From Massilia forsythiae (lineage in GTDB: Bacteria > Pseudomonadota > Gammaproteobacteria > Burkholderiales > Burkholderiaceae_D), in NCBI RefSeq assembly GCF_012849555.1, contig NZ_CP051685.1:1178001-1242000 (forward strand): a stretch of 64,000 nt of DNA, given 5' to 3'. Under the pieces are notes generated by a model. That model was not told the origin of the DNA. It saw nothing but the letters and a program-made list of their open reading frames with translations, and did not search any database. Positions 9,001 through 16,191 of this stretch are shown here, one piece after another. Both the position numbers and the translations under genes were made by a program. Positions within the stretch are counted from its first letter, which is position 1. Each line of letters begins with the position of its first letter.

Positions 9001-11490
9001 GATATCGTTGGCATGGCTGGGACTGCCAGAGCTTGGGCGAAACTCTCCTACTCCCCATGTAGCGTAGATATTAGGCTTTACTTCGGCCCCTGCATAGCGC
9101 ACCGTTTCCACCAATTGTTCGGCAGCATTATAAACATATTCGGTAAGGTAACCCGCCGCATCCACTTCACCAGCCAGTTTGCCGTCGGTCTTGTAGAGAT
9201 AGCGATGGATGCGGTCGCTGTCGTTGGCTACCACTGGCACGCCGGTTGGGCTTCCCGAAGAGATATTCGCCACATTGAAGCGCTGGATCTGTGCGAGGAC
9301 ACGACCGGCCTTATCATAAACGGTCGAGGTCACGTTGCCGGCGCCGTCAACGGTATCCGTCAGACGACCCGCGGCATCGTAGAATCGCCATTCGTGCACG
9401 TCTGCACTACCTGGCTTAAGGTCGAGCTGCGCCGGGCGGGACGTCGCCAGGCTGGGCGTCCTAAGGCTCGTACTTAAGCGCTCGGCATGCTGGATCACCT
9501 CGCTTACCAGGCCCTTAGCATTATATTTGTATTCGACGACGCTGCCATCGCTGTCGATATCCAGGGACTTGCGGTTGAGGCTATCGTACAGAGTGAAATT
9601 GCGGTTGCCGTTAGCATCCTGCACCATGGCCAGGCGGCCTTCGGCATCATAGCCGTAGTACACCTCGCTTAAAACGGCGGAGCCACTTTTCTCGACGACG
9701 GCGAGGGTGCGGCCGGCGGTATCGAACGTGGTTTCGCTGACGCGGCCGTTGGGATATGTCGTCCGGCTCAGGGTCGACAGTGTGCTGACACCATTCACGA
9801 TGCGCTGTACCGGTATATCCTCGCGCGTCGTGACGACGCTGTTCGCGCCGGGGTCAACTGTCGTCAGTAAGCGGCCCATGCCGTCGTAAACATAGGACGT
9901 GACATGGCCCTTGCCATCGATTTTTGACAGCAACTGGCCAGCTTGGTCGTAGGTGAAGCGGGCAACCGACTCCGTCCCGTTACGGATACCAGTGCCATCG
10001 CTGGCCAGGTCAGTGTAGGTGGTTGCCGTAGCCAGGCGGCCACGAATGTCATAGCCGTAATCGGTTCGTAACGCCCGCGTTTTATCTATTCCAGCGACCC
10101 AGTTAACCAGCTGCGACTCGTTCGGGTTGACGACGGCTGACGAATAGAAATCTTTTGCATACGCGATCGTAGCTGAACGCTGACCACGCTGGTCGTAGCG
10201 GTATTCCTGGACGTTCCTGTCACCATCAATCACGAAGCGCAGATGTTCACGTGCGTCATAAATGTAATAACTCGTGGCGTCGTTATTGAGCATTTCGTCT
10301 AGCAACAAATTATTGTCGCTGTAGGTACGAACGAACACCCGTCCCGTACTATCGCTTTCATTGGTCGCGTTGCCTCTGGCATCGTAGCGCCTGGTGATCG
10401 TATTACCATTCGGCTCGACCATCTTGGTCACATTGCCTTGAGCATCGTATTCGAAATACGTGTGCAGGCTGGCGGCATTGGTACCGGCCATTTCCATATG
10501 CAGGATCTGGCCATTGCCATTGAAGTCGTAGCGGGTGATGGTGCCGTCCTTGTCCGTCACCGTGGTCTGGGTGCCGGCATAGGTAAAGGTCTCGCTCTCG
10601 TACTTGCCGTCGCTCACCGTGGCGACACGGTCGCCCTGGTAGGTGAAGGTCAGCTTGCTGCCGTCGGTCTGCTCGATGGTCGCAATACGGTTGCTGGCGC
10701 CATCGTAGGTGTATTTGGTGGTGAAACTGCTGTTGGCCGACAGCGCGGTGGTGACTTGCGCAAGGCGATTCTGTGAATCGTAGGTGTAGCTGACCCGGCT
10801 CGACACCTTGAGCGGGCCGTCGGCGGTATCGCGATAACGGACTTCGGCAGACATCAGGTTTTTGCCGCTGGCACCCGCATAGGTGAAGAACGTGCCGGCG
10901 CCGGTGGCATCGGTCACCGACGCCAGCAAGCCATTGGCCTGGTAGTTGAAGGTCAGGCGGTTGCCGTCCAGGTCGAGCATCGATGCCAGCCGGCCGCCAT
11001 TCGCGCCATCGTAGGTTTCCGACAGATCCGTGCTGCCGGACTGCCAAGTCCAGACCTTGGTGGCGGCGTCGTAGCTCAACGTATCGAAGGCATTGCCGCC
11101 GTCGGTCGAGACATACATGCTGCGCGAACTATCGTAGGTGAACTTGTAGCGCGTGCCATCGCCGTCGACCCGCTCGACGGTGCTGCCGGCGGCGTTGGCC
11201 GTGCCGGTCAACCCCGTCACCTGGCGGGACAACCCCAGCTTCCAGTTGTCGCCATTGTCGTCGTCCAGCTTGCCCTGCGAGTTGTAGGTGCGCCCCACCG
11301 CGATGTCGATGCCGACCGACGCCAGGAAATCGTCCTGGTGCTGGATCACCAGGTTGCCGGTACTGGCGTTCACGTACACGGACTCGCCGTTCTGCCCCTG
11401 CAGCGCGTTGCCGGCCAAGCCGCGCTGTCCCAACAATGCCGCAGAGCTGTTCAACAAGCCCAGACCGTTACCGCCGACGATTGCCACCAT
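1..11490 (-). CDS. Giant YD/RHS-repeat protein with DUF4214 block and LysM domain (C-terminus outside window)
   Basis: One frame stays open from ATG 11490 to the left edge, giving at least 3830 residues; the C-terminus lies outside. A GGGAG ribosome site sits just upstream of the ATG. There is no signal peptide; the N-terminus (MVAIVGGNGLGLLNSS) is of a kind known from secreted YD-repeat proteins. Dozens of YD repeats follow (YxYDxxGRL, VTRYxYD). Around residues 2180-2435 the repeats are interrupted by DUF4214-like units (for example YNRAPDGGGVNFWLAYL). A LysM domain (YVQQGDTLKSIAKAVW) occupies about 3656-3706, followed by a hydrophobic Gly/Ala segment of the kind that precedes variable C-terminal domains. 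YD repeats form a hollow shell that can encapsulate a C-terminal toxin in RHS/Tc proteins; whether this one carries a toxin cannot be seen. It lies downstream of the flagellar-type operon and has a sigma-28-like promoter. Family assignment is sure; export route and function are inference. Confidence 0.93.
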   Translation of the reverse strand, partial: MVAIVGGNGLGLLNSSAALLGQRGLAGNALQGQNGESVYVNASTGNLVIQHQDDFLASVGIDIAVGRTYNSQGKLDDDNGDNWKLGLSRQVTGLTGTANAAGSTVERVDGDGTRYKFTYDSSRSMYVSTDGGNAFDTLSYDAATKVWTWQSGSTDLSETYDGANGGRLASMLDLDGNRLTFNYQANGLLASVTDATGAGTFFTYAGASGKNLMSAEVRYRDTADGPLKVSSRVSYTYDSQNRLAQVTTALSANSSFTTKYTYDGASNRIATIEQTDGSKLTFTYQGDRVATVSDGKYESETFTYAGTQTTVTDKDGTITRYDFNGNGQILHMEMAGTNAASLHTYFEYDAQGNVTKMVEPNGNTITRRYDARGNATNESDSTGRVFVRTYSDNNLLLDEMLNNDATSYYIYDAREHLRFVIDGDRNVQEYRYDQRGQRSATIAYAKDFYSSAVVNPNESQLVNWVAGIDKTRALRTDYGYDIRGRLATATTYTDLASDGTGIRNGTESVARFTYDQAGQLLSKIDGKGHVTSYVYDGMGRLLTTVDPGANSVVTTREDIPVQRIVNGVSTLSTLSRTTYPNGRVSETTFDTAGRTLAVVEKSGSAVLSEVYYGYDAEGRLAMVQDANGNRNFTLYDSLNRKSLDIDSDGSVVEYKYNAKGLVSEVIQHAERLSTSLRTPSLATSRPAQLDLKPGSADVHEWRFYDAAGRLTDTVDGAGNVTSTVYDKAGRVLAQIQRFNVANISSGSPTGVPVVANDSDRIHRYLYKTDGKLAGEVDAAGYLTEYVYNAAEQLVETVRYAGAEVKPNIYATWGVGEFRPSSGSPSHANDIHEYNLYDAKGQLVAEIDGQGYVTVHDYDAAGNLGRSVRYANPIAYKSGQTLVQVLPQVGNDTQSITYTYDTLDHVSSVTGVDGSVTRYEYDAVGNRTSTTAAAGTAGARGGLVRYDALGRVTAELSGVGAAQLALAGTSAQQEAVWTSYAATYTYDKANHRTTMTDANGHVTRYYYDQDGRLAATVNAAGEVEQRTYNAINQVTSLVRYAQRIDGAELGKMTGGEFGAIEARLATLRSTARDYVATYAYDATGRMTSRTDETGTHVFTYDTFNEVVLDRADIGDGRTAQTRYTYTARGELLAQEDLANAQTGAVLTRSVITRDAFGRVIYSKNDNTGSGDTYAYDKLGRLVSVVSATGTGKSTVYDAFDRVVKEIDTSGGVTTYSYDTAARKMTMTTAEGVVHSVVRNAFGDVAELIDANGDKTTYTYDQDGNLKSVSDKLGTSEAHDYDRAGNMVTTTDGNGSVTRFEYDSVDRVLRRTVDVGGLNLVTSYTYDAQGRTLTVTDPTGAITATTYDSLGRVQTAVQSAEQGGLALTTSFAYDKLGRTVRTTDPAGRVVEYQYDLAGRRTATIADPDGLKLKTTYDYDSLGTAPFRSTDANGNITHYIYDQDGRKVGEIDGAGDVTVYAYEAGSDRIASVTRYARPLMANFKKNFDNAGKRLDLATVRGYLEPDANRDNVTTYLYDKDGRLHFTVEGDRSVTQQRYDNNGRVAQTTQYAVFLPSNVALTDAAVSAWAPANVAGSISVSSVYDVRGQVLQQTNAAGGVTKYRYDGNGNVVSARTSSDATGPVSAKHMLYDAAGRLVGSATVQNFDNAAAYWSVSKMAYDGAGRMTERVDYATLLSDNTVVLDPTQAQLAQWLASVSANPAADAHARMSYDGAGRMVVSAVAQRGNADGLQWSVTRQEFDADGNVTGRTAYANFLAGTADGSLTDAQVKTWLAGAADATRDSTTRYVYDKANRLGFTIDALGSVVRREYDGAGNVRAETAYANPIRLAGTPTQEAVLKALETRTGALLSNLDGDRVTRYQYDAANRVSVKTDAVGVSTAYTYDGAGHLVREIENSGAATQAEFRVHRTVYGADGIARLSIDPEGYVTETRYNALGLVSDSIRYTTQTVIGDDQSVASVLSKVNQNDVQNRRTQYQYDNQGNLVASIDPMGKSDLYTYDALGRKTAYTNRNGATWTYVYDVAGHLLVERAPAVTVSEGSGVGKSVQIETRMTYDAFGHLTSRIEGVGGAGTRTTRYAYDLAGRQVKTILPQVAAYDYAADPLSAASNAGYTKAVDPTTTVTYDALGNAIEGTDVYGNVSRKVYDALGRVAYDIDQLGNVTAYEYNAFGEVEKLTRYAEAINAPVDPDKAAREDIAKIYAAFYNRAPDGGGVNFWLAYLKSGHTMAELADKILEQKESLYYNLPGMELPSYVARLFNDTYERAPTQAETDYWVKIGGEQGMTRGKLMLRIISEVPAQRDRDVFANKMDDFLHPWVLSAPRYRVSLLYTAILGHAPTATQLLDGMTYLAGGGNEAGLAHVLFDSAEGKTLYPVNMSTAAFITALSQNALGRAPGADLNAWVTAADAAPTRTQAVLDFLQARTAVQGNDDRFNLEIRAKKNMPANTQVYGAVSDYSLASVRSAIELHMGALDRVVDTLHDGLGRAIKVAESASYYYTDVTAAGSANPAMGYASLRKVTSFAYNAFGDAVERKEYAAGGDYRDAKSQVGEAAVTRMYYDRRGFKTAEFVAADTLASNKLARDNETRIATETGGYLTRTEYDAFGNLSRTYEYAQRSGDPGLAATSDYTISPTSPAVTDNDRDTRYAYDLDERKLSEQRLNVAYNTSAQASTRGTLTTTYTYDNVGNLTSTKDPLLNKVRTLYDALGRVTRILNTIDGSASAYDSSRSWIITDFARDSLGNVVRQTAYSQYQTIDDAGNSTLKVGADDRVTINVYDANGNVTGTIDANGSITWHTYDQGGRVAKEWQTVTDHTSKDATVTLNNYKVFRYDATGQMVSVTTPDSTVAAQQSAPGMVTGIVDKAAADIGRNVQTLTYNSFGEVTSRAMNGNVYEFAEYDNAGHAWHTNVGDGVTKVTYYDIHGNLTQQVTGTNRAGDSLNDLRLYTSAKDVRDAISATYLEVKGFDTVENRYDLMGRMLLHKDAQRVDGTVKLADGQPASAALRTPTTHTKYDRWGNVLEVTDPRNVNWRMEYGYNALNEQTTKRLVSFEQGETELSSQYNYYDRLGRSLGSRDSNGNLTSITYANDGSSTTTFADGTTEVSSLNLFGERISLKARDGMLTSYAYDHMGQMISMVRKTTDLYYAGDFYGTHEMEALIVSGSWDIREEYAYDEMGRRYRTTSYAQQGTTRRPEITNITRYDLAGNVIAQIDNAGNRTRWVYDAYGHKTAEMDGAGKTMSWQSDAFGHVMSHVDQGGATVQYQYDGQGHLIYQESTARQNTGAQKIFYTYDYGLLARIDDQGVGLVTVYKYDLAGNHVLEQTISTAGQVLTAQNNRITYDAYGRMSQVEDDFFKVNMEYDSNGNRTRVTTHYVNSNKQAVDTDVWNTYDSMNREVIANGIKANGSISMGSKGHSLTYDSLGRRATDTYYYKNAQNNTVPTTERFAYDTLGRLATVTRDGVVIEERFYDEFGRVVKSGPKRNESESRMKELGVPTNYKTYHYNAAGKVDRIKLFNLKADKLDDIYYRPIQSHPNAGYDGAGNLIQYVQVPADSLGNASRHSEYTTTYTYFDSAKEVQVVGKIDKVTQTTITTLDANGSVIGVIDNSATNKNRTFINDAAGRVLLTNQGGKTERTLIVNGEVLGSNSDQADPSNFANGYQSALSGANLASPTIHYVQQGDTLKSIAKAVWGDANLWYLIANANNLDVDSVLTEGQTLKLPPRANVVHNDAGTFTPYNAQQAIGDTSPTLPLPPAQSSKSGGSCAKKLIVAAVSIAVVWATSGLGSFVAGALGSVAGQVTGIALGVRDSFSWGEVFTSAVGNAVTGGLGKASSPLDAAKNAAISNA

Positions 11491-11667
11491 TTTGTAGTCT
11501 CCCAAGCCAACTGACGATTCATGCGGTGCCCGAAGGGGCAATACCGCTCACTTGGCAAGGTATCCGGTGGTTTTTGAAATTGTTTATGGCGTTTCGGTCA
11601 TTTTGATAAAAAATTTTAACGACGATCTTCGCTTTGTATTATCAAGATTACATTTTTCAAGAATGGC
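11491..11667. other. Intergenic leader of the giant YD-repeat gene
   Basis: This 177-base gap is AT-richer than its neighbours. It holds the sigma-28-like promoter, a CTTGGCAAG palindrome (11551-11559) near the expected transcription start, and the ribosome site. No ORF or clear terminator for the upstream gene was seen. Confidence 0.5.
11560..11586 (-). promoter_or_regulatory. Sigma-28-like promoter of the giant YD-repeat gene
   Basis: On the minus strand TAAA (11586-11583) is followed by exactly 15 bases and then CCGGATAC (11567-11560). The known FliA consensus is TAAA-N15-GCCGATAA, so the -35 and spacing match and the -10 matches in 5 of 8 positions. The same block (TAAACAA, 15-base spacing, GATACCTTG then CAAG) occurs upstream of the neighbouring gene at 12234-12260. 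Start codon is 70 bases downstream of the -10. Confidence 0.6.
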
Positions 11668-12183
11668 TCATTTACCCGATCGATGCAGCTCGGCCGATCC
11701 GGTCGACGCCTGCGTGGAACCGACTCCCGCGGGCGCCGCCGCCGGCACCGCCGGCACGGCGATCTCGAGCGCGATCCTGGCGACGTTCAAGCCGCCGTCC
11801 GGTGCCGGCTGGCGTTTCAATTCGTCCAGCGCGCACAGGATGGAAACGGTGTCGCCGGCCACGAGCAGCGGCGCAGCACCGGGTTCGCACCTGGCGCGCA
11901 CCTCGATGCGCTGGACCTTGCCGTCCGCGCTACGCACGTCCACAGCCTGGACGACGGCCTCGTCCGTCCCCGCGACATGGACGGCCTCGACGGTGCCGGA
12001 AACGCGCTGCAAGGGCATCTTCTCCTGGGCGACGTTGCCCCACCATTCCAGCGAACCGAACAAGCCGTATCTTCCGCTCAGGCCGGTTGCGGGCTTCGAG
12101 GGATCTACCGTATCCCGCCGCGTCTCGCAGACATGGTCGAGATGATTGCGCAGCTCGTCGCGCAGCTTGAACACGATTTTCAT
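11668..12183 (-). CDS. Unknown 171-residue protein co-regulated with the YD-repeat gene
   Basis: I do not recognise the family. ATG 12183 is chosen because GGAG lies five bases upstream; an in-frame ATG at 12210 has poorer spacing. The protein is soluble-looking, with no signal peptide or membrane segment. It starts MKIVFKLRDELRNHLDHV, has a central beta-rich stretch (VSGTVEAVHVAG to VRARCEPG) and a low-complexity Ala/Pro/Ser tail. It lies between flhA and the giant YD-repeat gene on the same strand. Its upstream block matches the sigma-28-like promoter of that gene, so the two are probably expressed together. A chaperone, adaptor or small co-substrate for the large protein are possible roles, but nothing in the sequence decides. 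Confidence 0.7.
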   Translation of the reverse strand: MKIVFKLRDELRNHLDHVCETRRDTVDPSKPATGLSGRYGLFGSLEWWGNVAQEKMPLQRVSGTVEAVHVAGTDEAVVQAVDVRSADGKVQRIEVRARCEPGAAPLLVAGDTVSILCALDELKRQPAPDGGLNVARIALEIAVPAVPAAAPAGVGSTQASTGSAELHRSGK

Positions 12184-12203
12184 TGAGGCTCCAATCAGTG
12201 GCA

Positions 12204-12232
12204 TTGGCAAAACGGGGGCATCCCCTTGCCAA
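12204..12232. repeat. Inverted repeat in the leader of the unknown gene
   Basis: TTGGCAA (12204-12210) pairs with TTGCCAA (12226-12232), and GGGG pairs with CCCC inside it, leaving a four-base loop and a small bulge. It overlaps the expected transcription start and precedes the ribosome site, so it could be an operator or a 5' leader hairpin. Confidence 0.5.
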
Positions 12233-12233
12233 G

Positions 12234-12260
12234 GTATCGTCGCATTCCTGATTTTGTTTA
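12234..12260 (-). promoter_or_regulatory. Sigma-28-like promoter of the unknown gene after flhA
   Basis: On the minus strand TAAA (12260-12257), 15 bases, then GACGATAC (12241-12234). Against the FliA consensus TAAA-N15-GCCGATAA this gives 4/4 and 6/8 matches with ideal spacing. Flanking bases (TAAACAA before, CTTGGCAAG after) are shared with the promoter upstream of the YD-repeat gene. Confidence 0.68.
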
Positions 12261-12296
12261 TAGGAAACTGACTCTTCTACAAAATATTTCAGGGCC

Positions 12297-14339
12297 TTAC
12301 AGCGCCACCGTGCCGTACGCCTTCAAATTGACCGTATTCGGAATCTCGTTCATCGACAGGAAGCGCGTGTGCGGCATCACCCGCTCCGCCAGCGCGCGCA
12401 GGTGGCGGCGCAGGTCGGGCGCGCACAGCAGCACCGGCAGCATGTTCGCCTTCATCATGCGGTCGGACTGCGTGGCCAGCCGGTTCAGCAGGGTGTCGGC
12501 CAGCTTCGGTTCCAGCACCAGCGTGCTGGCCAGGTCGACGTTGCGGATCGACTCGATCAGCGATTGCTCCAGCGCCGGGTCGAGCGTCATCACGGTCAGG
12601 GTCTTGCTGTCGCCCAGCAGCGCCTGGCAGATGGCGCCGCCCAGGCGCTGGCGCACCACCTCGGTCAGGTAGCCGGTGTCCTTGCTGGCGCGGCCGGCGT
12701 CGACCAGGGTCTCGACGATCAGTTCCAGGTGGCGGATCGATACCTTTTCCTTCAACAGGTTCTGCAGCACCTTCTGCACGTCGCCGACGCTCAGCACCGT
12801 CGGCACCAGTTCCTCCACCAGGCCGGGCTGGTCTTCGCGCACGCGCGCCAGCAGCTTGTCGGTCTCGGTGCGCGTGAGCAGCGTGGCCGACTGCTGCTTC
12901 AGCACCTCGCTCAGGTGGGTGATGAACACCGTCGGCGCATCCACCAGCGTGTAGCGCGCGGCGCGCGCCACCTCGCGCTCGGTGTCTTCGATCCACAGCG
13001 CCGGCAGGCCGTAGGTCGGCTCGCGCGTCTCGACGCCCTTGACCGCCTTGGCGTCGCCGCCGGCCGAAATCGCCAGCGTGCGTTCGGGGAAGATCTCGCC
13101 GCGGCCGACCGGAACCCCGAAGATCTGGATTTCGTAGGCATGCTCGGCCAGGCGCTGGACTTCGCGGAAGCGCACGCGCGGCAGCACCATGCCGGCGTCC
13201 AGCGCGTACTGCTTGCGGATCGCCACGATGCGGTCCATGAACACCGAATGCTCGCCCGACACCAGCGGCGCCAGGCGCACCCCGACCATCACCTCGACCG
13301 GTTCCACGCGCATGTCCGCATACTCGCCGCCGCCGGCTTCCGGTTCCGCGCTTTCCGCTTCGGCTTCTTCCTTGCCGGCCGGCTTGGCGGCGCGCCGCAG
13401 CAGGAAGCCGGTGCCCAGCAGGATCACCGCGATGAACAGCACCGGCAGCGACGGTATGCCGGGCAGCACCAGCAGCACCGCCAGCACCGCGCCGATCACC
13501 AGCAGGGCCTTGGGGAAGGCGGTGATCTGCCTGAGCACTTCGCCGCTGAGGTTGTTATCGGACGCCGAGCGCGTCACGATGATGCCGGTGCCGACCGCGA
13601 TCACCAGCGCCGGCACCTGAGTGACGATGCCGTCGCCCACGGTCAGCAGCGTGAACGTGTGCAGCGCTTCGCTCCAGGGCATCCCCATCTGCATCATGCC
13701 GATCACCAGGCCGCCGATGATGTTGATCAGCATGATGACGATGCCGGCGATGGCGTCGCCCTTGACGAACTTACTGGCGCCGTCCATCGCGCCATAGAAG
13801 CCGCTCTCCTTTTCCAGCATCTTGCGGCGGCGCTTGGCTTCCTCCTGGTCGATGAAGCCCATGTTCAGGTCGGCGTCGATGCTCATCTGCTGGCCCGGCA
13901 TGCTGTCCAGCGTGAAGCGCGCCGCCACTTCCGAGACGCGCTGGGCGCCGCTGGTCACGACCACGTACTGCACCACCACCAGGATCAGGAACACGATCAG
14001 GCCGATCACGTAGTTGCCGCCGACCACGTAGGAACCGATGGCGGCGATCACGCGCCCGGCCTGGGCGTCGGACAGGATCAACCGGGTCGCCGCCACGTTC
14101 AGCGACAGCCGGAACAGCGTGGCGATCAGCAGCAGCGAGGGAAAGGTCGAGAATTCCACCGGGCGGTTGACGTAGAAGGTCAGCAGCAGGATCAGCAGCG
14201 CGAAGCTGACGTTGGTGAGGATCAGGAAATCCAGCACGTAGGCCGGCACCGGCACGAACAGCACGGTCAGGATGCCGATGACCAGCATGACCATCACCAG
14301 GTCGGTATTGTTTTGAAAAAGGCGGCGTAGGGACTGCAT
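12297..14339 (-). CDS. flhA: Flagellar export gate protein FlhA
   Basis: 680 residues, usual FlhA length. The N-terminal half has about eight membrane helices (FLILTNVSFALLILLL, VIGLIVFLILVVVQYVVV) and the FHIPEP-family signature region around TLDSMPGQQMSIDADLNMG. The cytoplasmic half is the export-gate ring domain that binds chaperone-substrate complexes. It lies 3 bases after flhB and is the last recognisable flagellar gene of the operon. Family is certain. Whether it serves a motile flagellum or a specialised export system is not decided by this gene. Confidence 0.97.
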   Translation of the reverse strand: MQSLRRLFQNNTDLVMVMLVIGILTVLFVPVPAYVLDFLILTNVSFALLILLLTFYVNRPVEFSTFPSLLLIATLFRLSLNVAATRLILSDAQAGRVIAAIGSYVVGGNYVIGLIVFLILVVVQYVVVTSGAQRVSEVAARFTLDSMPGQQMSIDADLNMGFIDQEEAKRRRKMLEKESGFYGAMDGASKFVKGDAIAGIVIMLINIIGGLVIGMMQMGMPWSEALHTFTLLTVGDGIVTQVPALVIAVGTGIIVTRSASDNNLSGEVLRQITAFPKALLVIGAVLAVLLVLPGIPSLPVLFIAVILLGTGFLLRRAAKPAGKEEAEAESAEPEAGGGEYADMRVEPVEVMVGVRLAPLVSGEHSVFMDRIVAIRKQYALDAGMVLPRVRFREVQRLAEHAYEIQIFGVPVGRGEIFPERTLAISAGGDAKAVKGVETREPTYGLPALWIEDTEREVARAARYTLVDAPTVFITHLSEVLKQQSATLLTRTETDKLLARVREDQPGLVEELVPTVLSVGDVQKVLQNLLKEKVSIRHLELIVETLVDAGRASKDTGYLTEVVRQRLGGAICQALLGDSKTLTVMTLDPALEQSLIESIRNVDLASTLVLEPKLADTLLNRLATQSDRMMKANMLPVLLCAPDLRRHLRALAERVMPHTRFLSMNEIPNTVNLKAYGTVAL

Positions 14340-14342
14340 GGC

Positions 14343-15425
14343 TTACTTCCTTGCTGATCTGCGTTGGGCGTCGCGCAGCGAATAGACCCAGACCATGATC
14401 CGGGCCACCTGCGGGTAGAATTTTTCGGGCACGTAGTCTTCCTGCCGCACCTCGCGGAACAATGCGCGCGCCAGCGGCCGGTTTTCCACGATCGGTACGC
14501 GGTGGCGTGCCGCCACCAGTTTCATGTTCTGCGCCACCTCGCCGGCGCCCTTGGCCACCACCTGCGGGGCACCGCCGCTGCCGTGGCGGTAGCTGATCGC
14601 CACCGCCAGGTGGGTCGGATTGGTGAGCAGCACGTCGGCGCCCTGCACCTTCTGCACCGCCGCCGAGCGCTGCAGGACTTCGCGCTGCAGTTCGCGCCGG
14701 CGCGCGCGCAGGCGCGGGTCGCCGTCGCGGTTTTTGGCCTCGTCCTTCACTTCGCGCGTGCTCATGCGCATGCGCTTGGTGTATTCCCAGCGCACGTACA
14801 GCAGGTCGGCCAGGCCGATCACGAACAGCAGCGCGGCGAGCTTGGTCATCAGGCCGCCGGCCAGGCGCGCGGCGATGCCGAGGTAGCTCCTGGGGTCGGC
14901 GCCGGACAATCCCGCCAGTCCCGGCAGCATGCCCTTGAGCAGCGACCAGGTGACCAGCGCCAGCAGCACCACCTTCACGATCGACTTGAACGTCTCGTAC
15001 AGGGTGCGCATCGACCAGATGCGCTTGAAGCCGGCGGCCGGGTTGATGCGCTGGAAATCCGGCTTCAGCGGTTCGCCGCTGAAGATGACGCCGCTCTGGG
15101 CCAGATTGACGCAGATGGCCGCGATCACGATCATCAGCAGCGACGGCGCCAGCAGGCCGGCGCTGGCCACCAGCAGCTTGTCGAGCCAGGCCGCGACCGC
15201 GTCGACGGTCCAGCTGTCCTGCGATGCGCGCGCGATCACGCCGCGCTGCAGCTGCGCCAGTTCGCGCAGCCGGTCGGCCACGCCGCCGTGCACCAGCATG
15301 GCGGCGGTGGCCAGGATCACCGCGGCACTGAAGTCCTGGCTCTTGGCGACGTTGCCCTTCTTGCGCGCCTCGCGCAGTTTATGCGGTGTCGCCTGCTCGG
15401 TCGGGTCGCCGTCGCGTTCAGCCAT
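14343..15425 (-). CDS. flhB: Flagellar export switch protein FlhB
   Basis: 360 residues. The basic N-terminus (ATPHKLREARKKGNVAKSQD) is typical of the family. Four membrane helices follow, then a cytoplasmic domain with the self-cleaving NPTH motif at residues 269-272. In known systems cleavage at this motif, prompted by FliK, switches export from rod/hook to late substrates, so an intact NPTH says the switch is retained. The start overlaps the end of fliR by 8 bases, indicating translational coupling. Confidence 0.97.
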   Translation of the reverse strand: MAERDGDPTEQATPHKLREARKKGNVAKSQDFSAAVILATAAMLVHGGVADRLRELAQLQRGVIARASQDSWTVDAVAAWLDKLLVASAGLLAPSLLMIVIAAICVNLAQSGVIFSGEPLKPDFQRINPAAGFKRIWSMRTLYETFKSIVKVVLLALVTWSLLKGMLPGLAGLSGADPRSYLGIAARLAGGLMTKLAALLFVIGLADLLYVRWEYTKRMRMSTREVKDEAKNRDGDPRLRARRRELQREVLQRSAAVQKVQGADVLLTNPTHLAVAISYRHGSGGAPQVVAKGAGEVAQNMKLVAARHRVPIVENRPLARALFREVRQEDYVPEKFYPQVARIMVWVYSLRDAQRRSARK

Positions 15426-16188
15426 GGGCCAGCGCTTCCTGCCAGAACGAAAACACGGTGCCGAAGATGCGCGCCATGACCGGCTCCAGCGTGCCGGCCG
15501 TGACCGCCACCAGCAGCAGCGCCGCGATCAGCTTGGCCGGCGCGGCGATGATGAACACGTTCATCTGCGGCAGCACGCGCGAGGTCATGGCCAGCGCGAC
15601 CTCGACCATCAGCAGGCACAGCAGCGTGGGCGCGATCAGCGCCACGCCGAGCGAGAACATCAATCCGAACTGGCGCAGCAGCGGTTCCACCGAAGCCGGT
15701 TGCCAGCCTGAACCCGGCGGCACCTGCTCGATCGACCACGCCAGGCCGCGCATCAGCGCATGGTGCGCGTCCATGCCGAAAAAGGCGGCCAGCGCGACCA
15801 GGTTGAGGATGGTGGCGAACAGCGGCGCGCCGGCGCGGTTGACCGGGTCGTACACGCTGCCCAGGCCGAGGCCGCTCTGCACGTCGAGCAGCTTGCCGGC
15901 GACGGCGAAGGCGCCGAACGCCGCGAACAGCCCGAATGCCATCAGCGCGCCGGCCAGCAGTTCGCCCGCCGCCGCCAGCAGGACGCCGGCCAGGTCGGCC
16001 GGCAGCGCCGGATACGCGTCCGGCCGCGCCGGCAGCAGCAGCGCCGCCAGGGCGATCGCGAACAGCACGCGCACGGTCGTCATGCGGCCGAAGCCGGAAA
16101 ACACCGGCGTCAGCAGCGTCACGGCGGAAGTGCGCACCGACAGCAGCAGCACGGCCATCAGGCGGTCGGCATCGATCTGGAGCAGCAT
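15418..16188 (-). CDS. fliR: Flagellar export protein FliR
   Basis: 256 residues, nearly all membrane-embedded, with the FliR/SctT pattern: an N-terminal helix containing RTSAVTLLTPVFSGFG, a central run of helices, and a C-terminal segment LPQMNVFIIAAPAKLIAALLL. FliR forms the core of the export gate with FliP and FliQ. It starts 3 bases after fliQ and overlaps flhB by 8 bases. Confidence 0.95.
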   Translation of the reverse strand: MLLQIDADRLMAVLLLSVRTSAVTLLTPVFSGFGRMTTVRVLFAIALAALLLPARPDAYPALPADLAGVLLAAAGELLAGALMAFGLFAAFGAFAVAGKLLDVQSGLGLGSVYDPVNRAGAPLFATILNLVALAAFFGMDAHHALMRGLAWSIEQVPPGSGWQPASVEPLLRQFGLMFSLGVALIAPTLLCLLMVEVALAMTSRVLPQMNVFIIAAPAKLIAALLLVAVTAGTLEPVMARIFGTVFSFWQEALAHG

Positions 16189-16191
16189 GGT

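Noticed and set aside
271..10776. Many plus-strand ORFs of 200-700 codons across the first 11 kb
   Set aside because: They are antisense shadows of the single open minus-strand frame of the YD-repeat protein. They lack ribosome sites and known motifs.
1..11490. The YD-repeat gene as a type VI secretion RHS effector
   Set aside because: No PAAR domain, VgrG, Hcp or EagR chaperone is seen, and the N-terminus is of the PAAR-less YD-repeat type.
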